DNA from: Cavia porcellus
Lineage: Eukaryota; Chordata; Mammalia; Rodentia; Caviidae
NCBI RefSeq assembly: GCF_034190915.1
Contig: NW_026947484.1
Coordinates: 74,665,482-74,729,481 of the forward strand
Direction of reading: 5' to 3'
DNA: 64,000 nt
Positions 36,000 to 45,990 of this stretch are shown here, piece after piece (position 1 is the first letter of the stretch; each line of letters starts with the position of its first letter). Position numbers and translations under genes: made by a program. Under the pieces are notes generated by a model. That model did not search any database. It was not told where the DNA came from and was given only the letters and a program-made list of their open reading frames with translations.

Positions 36000-36712
36000 G
36001 GATTTAAATGACAGGAGAAACCAAACGGGAAGCAGAAGGACTTTGTATTTAGATGTGCATTGACTTAGCTGATACACCCAAAATGGCTAGACAAAAGAAC
36101 AAAGGATAGGTTCCAACTTTTATACATTTGATCAAAGGAGGTTGGTCTCTGGTGTGGATTTGTGGACAGATAGAAGCAGGTCACACACAGGCAGTTGGTC
36201 AGGCTGTGATAGTTTTGTATCTTGGTGGCCTTGCTCAGGCATAACGGGATGTTAATGGGAACAGAAAGCTATAAAATTTCACTTTCAGAGACAAAAGTTA
36301 CTGCTTTATTACCCCTTTGATGCTTTATATAAATGAGTTTTAATAGATATGGAGGGTTGGCTCCATGCTGGGCAAATGGAGAACTATAACTAAAAGGAAA
36401 AGAGACTTAAGTTGTCGTTGCATTCCCACGTTGATCCTCAAGCTTCAGCTATGCATTGATTGGTCAGCATCCAGAGTATCCAGAGTAGGGCTGTTGTTTC
36501 TGGTGGTGACCCAACTTTATCATGGGATCAGCTGGTTTGGGTGGTCTGGGTCCTGGTGGCTGGTCCATCTGTCTTGGACCATCAGTTTTGTCAAATATGG
36601 TGGATCTAAGGCATTGTTTTTGTAATTTTAACAGCAGTAGGCATAGATAGTATTATTGTGTCGGTCCATCCCATATGAACCTCACAGTTGGGTTTTACTA
36701 CTTCATCCATTA
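36000..36712 (-). mobile_element. LTR-like insertion in L1
   Basis: About 710 bp separating collinear L1 parts. Read on the minus strand it has a U3-like region, TTATATAAAGC (TATA-like) and then GGGGTAATAAAGC (polyadenylation-like), in the order and spacing of a retroviral LTR. Exact ends and target duplication could not be fixed. Confidence 0.5.
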
Positions 36713-37085
36713 CTTGAACACCCATGATTATAACAACACAGTTCATAATGGTTTAATCTTGGAAGCAGCCTACATATCCATCAACGGACAAATGGATAAA
36801 GAAAATGTAGTATTTACACACAGTGGACCAAATGTTAAGTGAAATAAGTCAGACACACAAGCTTAAATATCACATGATTTCTCTCATATGAGAAACCCAA
36901 AATATAAATGAGATCAATGATAGCAGGGAGATGGATGGGAAGGGGAGAAAGAGGTGGAGGGAGGAGGAAAGGAAAGGTAAGAAATTAAAGAGAATTAAGG
37001 TGTGTTATATGCATGTACCAACTCCCCACAATGGACATAATCATTATACACGGCAAACATATATTAATAAAAAATAAATAAAATT
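36713..37085 (+). mobile_element. L1 3' UTR, third segment
   Basis: ataacaacacagttcataat, catcaacggacaaatggata, aagtgaaataagtcagacac: standard L1 3' UTR. It ends in a purine-rich tract, tgcatgtaccaactccccac and AATAAA-rich text. Confidence 0.88.
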
Positions 37086-37124
37086 AAAAATTAATAGAAC
37101 TGTGGACCCAAGTAGGTAAGAAGG

Positions 37125-37522
37125 AACACAGCTCACTGATATCAGAAAAGTGGAGATCTTAGTCCTGCAACTGCCATGAACTAATTGCTATCAACAACCA
37201 GAATGAGTCTGGAAGGAGCTCCTCCCCAAGACTCCAGATAAGAGCCCAGTTCAGCTCACACCTTGATCTTAGACTAATGAGAGACCCTAACTATAGAACC
37301 CAACCAAACCTGCATGTAAGGGATGAAAAAGACTGTGGTCATCTCTTGCTTGTTTTGCTACCTTCTTCCCACCATGAATTATTTATTTTTGGTAATTGTC
37401 TGTTAAGGAGCCAGTTGATTGTAGATTGAAACCTCTACGCACCGTGAGCCAAATGAACCTTTTCTCCCTTAACTCAGGGATCGAGTATTTTGTCTCAGCA
37501 ACAAGACAAGTAACTAAAACAT
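37125..37522 (+). mobile_element. MaLR LTR
   Basis: 3' half clear: gagccagttgattgtagatt, gaaacctctacgcaccgtga, attttgtctcagcaacaaga, ending ctaaaaca. The 5' end is diverged. Confidence 0.7.
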
Positions 37523-38799
37523 TACCCAATTACACCGAGTTGAAATTAGTTAGGTCCTCAATATCATTTGAGATTACCTGAGTCAGAATATTCATGAAGT
37601 ACCTCAGATAGCTCTGAGATTAAAAAAAAGAAAATAAAGTAATATGACTTCAGGTAGTGCAAGTAGAACTGTTTCTGCAAAACTTTCCTTTTGTTACTTA
37701 CTACTCAAGAGAGAGTCATTGAGAGCCATCAAAGTACCTTTTAAATCTATGTATAAAAATCAATCGAGTAGCTGACAATCAATCTCTCTTCCTGTTCAAA
37801 CAAACCCAAGACTAAATGATTGTTTCTTTTCCTCCTGTGGGTCTTTTGCTGCCTTCTAACCTAAACTCCCACACCTAGAATACCTCCACAATACCTTCAT
37901 AATTCTCAGAAGAACCTACGGTCTCTTATGTGGCATCCTGTCCAAGGGCAATTGCACCATCACGATACATTACCATCAAGCCTTCAGCAAGTTGCCCAAC
38001 TTGTCTCAAGAGTAGCACAGATAACTTTATTTGGATGACACAGTCCTAAATCACTGAATCTGAGAGCAGTCAAAACAATTTGAAAGACTTATGCAATGGT
38101 TGCACTAAGGTTTATGGATAAAATATAATGGCCAGGATGATGGTTTGGGAGAAAAATAGGTGTCACTTCTGTTTGGTTTTTATATTATGCTCATATGACT
38201 TTCCCAATTGCAGACAAGCTTTATTGTACATCTAAGTTTTCATTAGCATGATTCTCAAAGGTTTCTGGGAAACTGACCTCTCTTCCAGTCTTGCAGTGCT
38301 GAGTTTAAGGGTATACTTGGACCAGGATGCAGCAGTCCACGAAGACCAAGAGAAATGGATGGAGACTGTCATGCCTGGGTTCATTGTTTGCAGTTAGTGT
38401 AGCGAGTTCTGAATAAATAGCCTTTGCTTGTTCTCATTTGATTGGTCTTCATTGATTTCTGTAATGAATGTATTTATGAAGCTGAGCTTCATAAAATGCT
38501 CCTGGCTCTAGTGAGGTGGTCCCCAGTACAAATTAAGTCTAGCCTATTTCAGAACTGACCCAGTCTTGCCTGTGTAAATCTAAAAACAGTGACAATTTAG
38601 CCTCCAAAAGGATTGATGATGACCTTTACTCAGATGTTATCAAGGGTAACTATGAGCCCTCATATGGCAGGGATCTCAGACATTGCTGATCTCTGTGATA
38701 TGGGCCAGAACTGTGATGATTTCCTTTAGATCCTTAGATAATGAAACCATGATTGATGACCTCAGGAGCATGTTTCTGGTCTTTCCCTCAGTCTAAGCT
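37523..38799. other. Intergenic, unassigned
   Basis: No gene or repeat family recognised. Confidence 0.5.
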
Positions 38800-39382
38800 T
38801 ACAAATACCACTGTTTAATATAAAGGTCACGCATCTCATGCTTCCCAGGTTGGTAGACAAATATCGTGTCGCCTTGAAGACTAAGGGCCTCATCCCCCAT
38901 GCAGCTATGTTCAGACATAGGATCCATAGAGGCAACTGGACCCCAAGGTCACTAACCTCACCAATGGATTCATTCCTTTGTGGTTTTTGCTTTATTTTTT
39001 GTCTTTTTGAGGTAGAGTTTCACTATGCAGTCCAGGCTGGCCTTGAACTCACTTTGTGGCCCAGGCTGGTCTTGACCTCAAACTTGCAGCAATCCTGCTA
39101 CCTCAGCCTCCCAAGTGCTGGGAATACAAGTGTACACCATCATGCCCAGCCTGGGTTCATTCCTTTGAAAGGTGAAAGGTGAGTCTTTCCTCTGGCTCCT
39201 CCTTGCTCCTCTGCTTCGTGGCTCCCCTGAGGTGAGCAACTTCTCTCTCCCATGCCCTTCTGCCATGAGGTTTTCACTTAGGAGTCATCTGAAACTACAC
39301 ACCAAAAGAAACCTTTTTTTTCCCCTTAAATAATATATGTCAGATATTTTGTCTCAGCAATGAAAAGCTGACCAATACAGTA
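38800..39382 (+). mobile_element. MaLR LTR interrupted by a B1 SINE
   Basis: 3' end ctcccatgcccttctgccat, tcatctgaaactacacacca, attttgtctcagcaatgaaa and ccaatacag is typical MaLR. The LTR is split at 38981-39152 by a B1. Confidence 0.65.
38981..39152 (-). mobile_element. B1 SINE with internal duplication, antisense, in LTR
   Basis: gcagtccaggctggccttga followed by the duplicate-like gcccaggctggtcttgacct, then tcagcctcccaagtgctggg and ccatcatgcccagcctg. Near-identical 15 bp flanks (ggattcattcctttg at 38966, gggttcattcctttg at 39153) are the target duplication. Confidence 0.93.
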
Positions 39383-40907
39383 GGGATTATATATTTGGTG
39401 GATGCGTGTAGAGTTTTTATCTTCTGTCCATGACTGGAATTTAATACTCAATACTGATAGTATTTTTTCACCCGGAGTTATGTACCATTTAGAAAGAAAG
39501 CATATTCCTGGCAGAAAGAAAATATAAGAAAGGTGTAGGGCAGTGGTACATCTCACAAACTTCTAAAATACAATATGTGTTTCACATCTGATTTCAAATA
39601 CAGACTTTCAGCTTCTACACAAAGCAGGAAACCTGGAGGGAAAGACTTTGAGACAATGACCTTTGCCCTGATGAGAGTCTTTTTAAGTCAGTTACTTCTG
39701 GGCTCTTTAGTACTAACAAAACCCACATGGGCTCAACTCAGTGCTCAGGACATCACTAACCCTTACCATTCTGCCTGTGGTGCTTCATTCTCCTTGCAAA
39801 AAGCCAGAGTCGTATTTGACTCTAAATGGGATCTTGATACAGTCCAGATGTCTACTCTCAGTCAGCGAATATTTTTCAGAGGGAACATTAGAAAAAAATT
39901 GTTTGCTAAATATAAATTCTACTCTCCCTGTATTTCCATTCCCTTATGGTACTATTAATCACAGTTCCTAATATTTCTGTCACTATCTATGGTAAAGGGT
40001 CCAACTCTGTTGATTTGGAGTATATCATTTAATAGTAAGTTTCCTGTATTTTCATACTATTTTCCTTATATGTGTGCATCATGGAAGGAAGGAAAGAAGT
40101 AGGAAAAGAAAGAAAGACCAAAGTCAGTACCAGTAACACTTAATATTTTTGTGTAAAATCAGTCTTTGCTGTTGTCATGCAGTCATAAGCACTGTTTTGT
40201 AACTTTGCTCAACAATACATTAACATTTCTCTGTGTCATTAAACACTCTACAGTGTTAATGACAGAACCATAAATGTTCCCTAATGTTAGCTATTTATTG
40301 TTTCCTACCCTTCATTATTAAGAAACTCTGCTATTAACTTGTTTTTAACTAAATGTTTTAATATATGTACAATAACTTCCATATACAAATGTAGAAACTG
40401 AAGGTATAAATTGCAAGCTAAGCACATCTTCATGAGTTTGAGCTATGTATCAAATCGCCCTCCAGAGGAGTTTATTTTCCTTCCAGCAAAGCCTACGTGT
40501 GTAAATTTTCTATGTTTTCCATGCTATGAGGATTATATTTAACAGGTCTTTCTCCACTCCTCTCTTTTTGGTCCTTCTTTCCATTCTACCTCCTGCCAAC
40601 TGTAGATGGAGTGTACACTAAAGTTTTGAAAAAAAATATTATTTATCTTGTAAACATTTTCTCAAGCTACTTCCCAAGGATCTGTGATACACAGAAACTA
40701 AAGGATGTGACTCAGTCTCCTGGGATACATTAGAGACCTTGAGGAAAAACCATCATAGGAAAAGTATGGGAAGAGACAATGACAAAAATAAAAATGGAAG
40801 CTTAAATGCTCATTTGAGACTCAATAGACTGATTAATGAGTCTGTGGGAGAAGTAATCCAGTATTTTTTACCATCTTCTGGATGATATGCCCACCCTTGA
40901 TTTTTTC
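39383..40907. other. Intergenic; probable old L1M 3' UTR at 40150-40560
   Basis: aaatcgccctccagaggagt and ttccttccagcaaagcc at 40455-40495, with tctctgtgtcattaaacact before them, resemble an old L1 3' region in antisense. The rest is unassigned; the 39575-39958 frame resembles no family. Confidence 0.4.
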
Positions 40908-41345
40908 CATACTATGGTTTGAATACGGATTGAGAGGTTTCTGAAAGATTTATGTGTTGTTAGCTTGGTTCCTAGAATAGTGGTACTGACCAGTTCTGAA
41001 AACTTCAAGCATTGGAACCCAGTGCATAGGTGCACCACTGTCAAAAGGGACTAATGCTGGTCTCACAGGGGGAATTGATTCCTGTAAGAGTAAGTTGTAT
41101 TAAAAAAAAAAAAAGCCCAGTCCCCAAGTCTTCTGGCTTCTTATCTTGCTGTTTGACCTCTCAGTTTCATATACATATCAATCATGATACTGTCTACCAT
41201 GTTGTGACATGGTCAGAAAGTCCTCACCAGAAATAAATAGTGGGAACCACATTCCTGAATCTCCAAAACAGTGAGCTAAACAAACCTCTTTGCTTAATAA
41301 AGTACTGAGTTTCTAATACTTTGTTACAGTAAAAGAAAATTGATT
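40908..41345 (+). mobile_element. MaLR LTR, diverged
   Basis: Starts ctatggtttgaatacggatt and ends aaacaaacctctttgcttaa, tactttgttacagtaaaaga. An internal A13 run lies at 41101-41114. Confidence 0.6.
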
Positions 41346-41439
41346 GATGTAACTGGCAAATACTGTATGTATATTCTAAAAGCTCAAATTCAGAAATACA
41401 GAATCAAATATGGTTATTGGGTCAGGATTCAGCAAGATG

Positions 41440-41660
41440 CTGGGCAAAGGATGCACAATTTCAGATCCATGTTGGCTATTACTGTGACTGAATACCTGTT
41501 TCACCTTCCAATTATATCATCAAATTCTGACCTCATCTGTGAACTAATCTGCTGATAAAATCATGAGCCAATCACTCCCTCACTCCCTATAGTACCCAAA
41601 CTTTCAACATAAAGACTGGGGCGTGAAGGGAGGTGCATTTTGAATCCCATCAATAACAAG
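41440..41660 (-). mobile_element. MaLR LTR fragment, antisense
   Basis: caaattctgacctcatctgt, gataaaatcatgagccaatc, actttcaacataaagactgg is reversed LTR text with a possible start near 41660. Confidence 0.4.
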
Positions 41661-41836
41661 ATAGATAAGAGGAGTAAATTCAAGGTATCTATTACACAAC
41701 ATGCTGTCTATATTAATACTTATCTAGCATTCTTATAGGTAACTGTATTCAACATTTCCACTTGTTTAGCTATTTCTGTCATCACCATACCACCAACCCT
41801 GTCTATTAGGAAAACCTATTCATTTTTTTTTTGAAG

Positions 41837-42385
41837 AGAATAAAAATCAAATGAGAGAAAACAAAAGGGGGTCATTCAAAACAAAAGGATGGACATATAC
41901 TTGTCTTAAAACCGAAATACAAGGTGATCAACAGTGGTTACCATAATGTCTCTTGTTATCTTCAATAGAATTGCCTATATCATCAGGCATAATAAAATTG
42001 AACATAGCAGTACAGAACAAAATCAATAAAAACAAAACACTGGAGACATAGGACTTCAAAAGAGGATAATAATCAAACCGGAATGGGTATCATAGTGAAT
42101 CTTATTGTCTTCAAAATAGTTGCATATACCCTCAGACTTGATACGATCAAACAAAACAGATTAGAATAAAAATCAGTCAAAACAAGACAATGAAAGCAAT
42201 ACAGGGCTTCAAATCCGGTTAATAGGAAATCAGAAATGGTTATCATAGTATATCCTGCTGTCTTTGGAATAGCTTTCCATGTCATAAAATCTAATACAAG
42301 TAGACAAACTGGAACAGAATATAACTAAACTAAACAGAGCGATGAAAACAATACGGGTTTAAAATCATGATACAAGATTAACAAT
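41837..42385 (-). repeat. ~150 bp tandem repeats, about 3.5 units, forming the 3' end of the HAL1-like element
   Basis: Unit starts (agaataaaaatca or agaacaaaatca) at 41837, 42014, 42163 and about 42313; spacing is 177, 149 and 150. Shared blocks within units are caaaacaaaac, ggncttcaaa, gtatcatagt and tcttnttgtcttcaaaatag. The units are diverged (estimated by eye at 70-80% alike), so the array is old. Confidence 0.8.
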
Positions 42386-42694
42386 GTCCTCTGCCTTCCC
42401 TTTTTAAGACAATTCCTCCCCTTTCACTTTCACAGGGTGCATTGTACATTTTGTATCCCACTAACTCCCTTAGTTTTTAGATTAGGGAGACAACCTGCTA
42501 TTTACCTAAGTGATTCTGAACCTTTTTAGCTCTGAGCAAGATCTCAAGTTGTATCCATTTACCTACAAAAACCTCAAGGTTTTCCTTCCTTATAGCTGAG
42601 TAGTTCTCCATTGTATAAAAGTGTTACGTCTTTCCAGCCAATCTGAAGCTGATAGGTGAGATACCCCCACTTTTTTCTGGTTTTCTGTCACATA

Positions 42695-43659
42695 GAGCAT
42701 TATTTTCTCATCTTTGACTTTCAGTACATAAACCCTCTTTCAGGTTAATTATATTTCTTACATAGAGCATCTTGATGGACCCTATCTCCTGATCCACTGT
42801 CTGTGGTTTTATTAGTGTATCAAGGCTATCCATGTTAGCAATTATGGCCAATCTTCTCTGCCTCATCTCTGCCATGCTATTTTTCTGCCTCATATATCTG
42901 GATAACATTTCCATTTCCTATGCTTGGCAAGTTTTTTTTTTAATTATTTCTGTAAATAGCCTTAGTATTTCATTTGTGTTTATGCCTGCTTCTTCACTCA
43001 CAATTTTTATTCTTAAGTTATAGATCCTCTTGTCATCTTCTAGCCTTTGTATTGTCACTTCCTGGTTCCTTGGTTTTGTTTTGGTTTTTTCCTGTTTTTT
43101 TTGGTGGGGGTTGTTTTTTGTTTTTTTAGTACTGGGGATCGAACTCATGACCTCGTACTTGCCAGGCAGAAAGCTTATGCCACTGAACTATATCCTCAGC
43201 CCTTCCTTGTTATTTTTAAGACATCTTCCTTTCATGATCACAAGTTGCAAACCTGTCTTCAAAGTTTGATAGTCTATCTTTAGTTTCTTTCAAGCAGTTT
43301 TGCCAGCTTTCAATGGAGTTTTTAATTTCCTCATAATCTCTTTGGATCTGTTTCATGTATTCTAAATTTTTTCATATTCTTCATCAAAGGTTTCCCTCCC
43401 TTTTCTGTGCTCCTCTATTCTACCATCTGTGTCTTCCTGACATTTCTCTTATTATTTTTCTTATATCTTCTTTTACCTGTATTAATATTTCTGTTTCAAG
43501 CTCTTTTATAATTTCATGAAAATATTTCTTTATGTCAGTTGCCATTTCTTTAGAAACTGCAGCTGTGCAGCTCCCAATCTCTTCTGTGTTTACCTCTCCT
43601 GGGCCAGTACTGCTTAGGTTGGAGGCTGGAGACTGACTTTTATTTCTTCCTCTGGTCAT
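42695..43659 (-). pseudogene. Decayed L1/HAL1 ORF1-like coding region
   Basis: The ATG at 43659 opens a lysine/glutamate-rich frame (MATDIKKYFHEIIKELETEI) that stops at 43420 and continues in other phases as coiled-coil-like text (SIESWQNCLKETKDRLSNFE). After the ID insertion an RRM-like region follows (RIYNLRIKIVSEEAG, then TEIIKKNLPSIGNGN), ending near 42700. It would have encoded the RNA-binding trimeric ORF1 protein of the element. Several stops and frameshifts. Confidence 0.7.
43118..43203 (-). mobile_element. ID-type SINE inside the HAL1-like element
   Basis: tagtactggggatcgaactc, catgacctcgtacttgccag, atgccactgaactatatcct after a T-rich run. Same orientation as its host element. Confidence 0.9.
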
Positions 43660-44326
43660 GTTCCTGGTTTCTTCCAGACAAGTGGATAGTTGGGTCCCCA
43701 GCACTTCCATGAGCCAGTGCAGTTCTCTGGTCCACTGCTTCCCTCTCCTCAGACTTGCCAACCCCCAACTTCACCGTGACCATGTGTCTCCAGATTCTAG
43801 TGGTGTATCGCACACAGTGGGACCAGCTCCCGTGAGAGCATGTCTGGCTACCGCCTTCTGTCCAAGTTTTTATTTTGTTTTGTTTTTTCACTTTAGTTTC
43901 TTCCTAGGTTGAGAGGATCCATCTCCTTCCTTCTGGTCTTCTCCAGAATGCTATATTCCAGCATCTGGGCTGTTTCTCTCAAAGAGGCTATTTACTCTGC
44001 TGCTTATTGATCCGCCTTCTTCCCAGCTTCCTCCAAACCTATTCATTTTGTATCAGAGGCTTGGCCAAGAGCCCTGATTGCCAGTGTTAAGGGTACCGAA
44101 AATTGATAAAATAAAAAACAGAGACAAATTTAGTAATACAAGGTGAGAGACAGGGAAGTCAGTGTCCCCAAGTGGCCCAAGACCCCACACTCCAATACAG
44201 CCACACTTTATCGAATATATACAGTTATAGGTGTGGCTAGCAAAAGATTCAAATTTGGCAGAGGACTCCGAGGTTTACTACTCATTGAGCAAGTATAATC
44301 AGGGGATGACTCACAAGGGTTGGAGA

Positions 44327-44402
44327 TGAAGCCGGGGATGTGGCTCAGTGGCACAGCACCTGCTGGCAAGTGCAAGGTCCTGAGTTCAATTTCTGGTACC
44401 AA
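44327..44402 (+). mobile_element. ID-type SINE
   Basis: gccggggatgtggctcagtg, ctggcaagtgcaaggtcctg, agttcaatttctggtacc. Its 3' end runs straight into a purine repeat that probably grew from the A-rich tail. Confidence 0.9.
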
Positions 44403-44433
44403 AGGAAGAAAGAGAAGGAGAAGAAGGAGGGGA

Positions 44434-44464
<31 letters not shown>

Positions 44465-44622
44465 GGAAGAAGGAGGAGGAGGAGGAGGAGGAGGAGGAGG
44501 AGGAGGAGGAGGAGGAGAAGGAGAAGAAGAAGAAGAAGAAGAAGAAGAAGAAGAAGAAGAAGAAGAAGAAGAAGAAGAAGAAGAAGAAGAAGAAGAAGAA
44601 GAAAAAGAAGAAGAAGAAGAAG
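44403..44622. repeat. 220 bp GAA/GGA purine microsatellite
   Basis: Mixed AGA/AGG leader, (GGA)n at about 44472-44516, then (GAA)n to 44622. Every base on the plus strand is purine. Poly-Glu/Lys and poly-Ser/Leu frames across it are artefacts. Confidence 0.98.
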
Positions 44623-44633
44623 ATGTATGGTTA

Positions 44634-44710
44634 TTGGACTGAGGATATAGCTCAGTGGCACAAGCTGTTGCCTGGCAAGCACAAGATTGTGAGCTCAATC
44701 TCCAGTATAA
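44634..44710 (+). mobile_element. ID-type SINE
   Basis: ggactgaggatatagctcag, ttgcctggcaagcacaagat, gtgagctcaatctccagtat, then an A-rich tail. Lies immediately after the purine tract. Confidence 0.9.
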
Positions 44711-45779
44711 AAAAATAAAATAATAAATTAAAAAATATATGGTTTTGGCCCACTTTTCTCCAGTGAATGTTGTATGAGCTCTGTGGTTCAGTCTTATTCC
44801 TTTAATCCTCTGCTGTGGTCCACATCATGGGTTGAAGGGGCTGCTGCTGGAAACATGAATAATACTTAGAACCAGGAAACAAAGAACTGCAGGAGGACTG
44901 AGGAAAGGAAACTTCTGTGGTTCCTTCCAGAACTATGCATTGGTGGGGATGTCAGCTATCCAGTCTGTCATGGCAGAAGAAATACACCCATTTAACTGTC
45001 ATATTCACACACCAAAAGCAAAGGAAAAGGTCTTCAAAATCTTGCCTTTGAGTAGGTCTTAACTGCTTTTCCCACAAAGAGATTGGTATGCTTGCTGCTA
45101 TTTAAAGAAAAACTATCCTCTATTGAAAAATCAAAACCTGAGGTTAGGCATCAAGAGAACTCAATTTTCCAGCAATAAATCAATGAAACAAATGTAAATA
45201 TTCCTACATTGCACTCTGAAGATTTTCACAGAAGTTGATTTAAAAGTGAGAATATTCAGGATGTGGGTGTTTTGGGTTCTTTTCTTTTGCATAAATAATT
45301 GAATTAGAATCTTCCAAATGTTCTATGAAATATGGGAAGGGAGCAGCTGTTACTGACAATTTAAAGTTAAGGAAAGAGACACCTTGGAAAAGTCAAAACA
45401 GCTTGACCAAGGATACATGACTAGGAAAGGGCAGAATTAGTACTAGAAATAAGCCTTTTGGATTCTACTTTTGGTTTTCCTTTAGTCCCTTTTCTGTAAG
45501 TTTCTCATTTTCTAGGATTTTACACCAAGGCTAATTAATAATATGATTACAAACAACAGCAGCGGCCTGGTAATATTGGAGAGCTAAGATGATCAGATGG
45601 AGGAGATGAGGAAAATGATGGTGCAAACTGTCATTGCATCTTTCAATTTAATCAGGATGGCTTTGGACCAAAGTTGGAAGAGGGTTGCTGTAAAAGAAAA
45701 TGCACTTAAAATTCGGAAATGGCTACGCAAACCTGACTGTTTCCTTTCAGGAAGTCACACACCAGGTTATGGAGCTCAA
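44711..45779. other. Intergenic, unassigned
   Basis: No gene or repeat family recognised. Confidence 0.5.
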
Positions 45780-45990
45780 CAGAAGACCGTGGACTCTGTC
45801 ACAGGTTCAAAACCCACCTCTGTCAGTAGTTCATTGCACAGCTATGAACTAAATCACTTATCTAAGCATTGTTTTCCTACTATAGAAAGTTCATTAAAAT
45901 ACAGCAACTACCTCATTGACTTGCTATGGATTAAATTCAATTATATATGTAAAACCGTTGGTACCTTGCTGGAAACGTGGTAAACAGAAT
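45780..45990 (+). repeat. MIR SINE, nearly full length
   Basis: gactctgtcacaggttcaaa, actaaatcacttatctaagc, aactacctcattgacttgct, atgtaaaaccgttggtacct track the MIR consensus through its whole length. The 128-codon frame across it is not a gene. Confidence 0.85.

Larger units (their letters stand above)
41827..44034 (-). mobile_element. HAL1-like (ORF1-only) non-LTR retrotransposon, near full length, 15 bp target duplication
   Basis: Perfect direct repeats aaacctattcatttt at 41812-41826 and 44035-44049 bound a 2.2 kb minus-strand element with a reversed A tail on its left. From its 5' end: a GC-richer leader (ggaggaagctgggaagaagg), an ORF1-like region (about 43659 down to 42700), an L1-type 3' UTR (tatacaatggagaactactc, then cttgaggtttttgtaggtaa, 42600-42470), then about 3.5 tandem units of ~150 bp up to the tail. 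The ORF1 relic starts MTRGRNKSQSPASN and has a heptad-rich part (EIIKELETEI). It shows an RRM-like segment (NLRI, then LFTEIIKKNLPS and IQIYEAEKW). No reverse transcriptase or endonuclease segment exists between the target duplications. Stops (first at 43420) make it inactive. An ID SINE interrupts it. HAL1 is the named family with this plan; a 5'-rearranged L1 is the alternative. Confidence 0.75.

Noticed and set aside
44320..44718. Poly-Lys, poly-Glu, poly-Ser and poly-Leu open frames
   Set aside because: Translation of the GAA/GGA microsatellite and flanking SINEs; not coding.
45597..45983. 128-codon plus-strand frame
   Set aside because: Its second half is a MIR SINE; no coding support.
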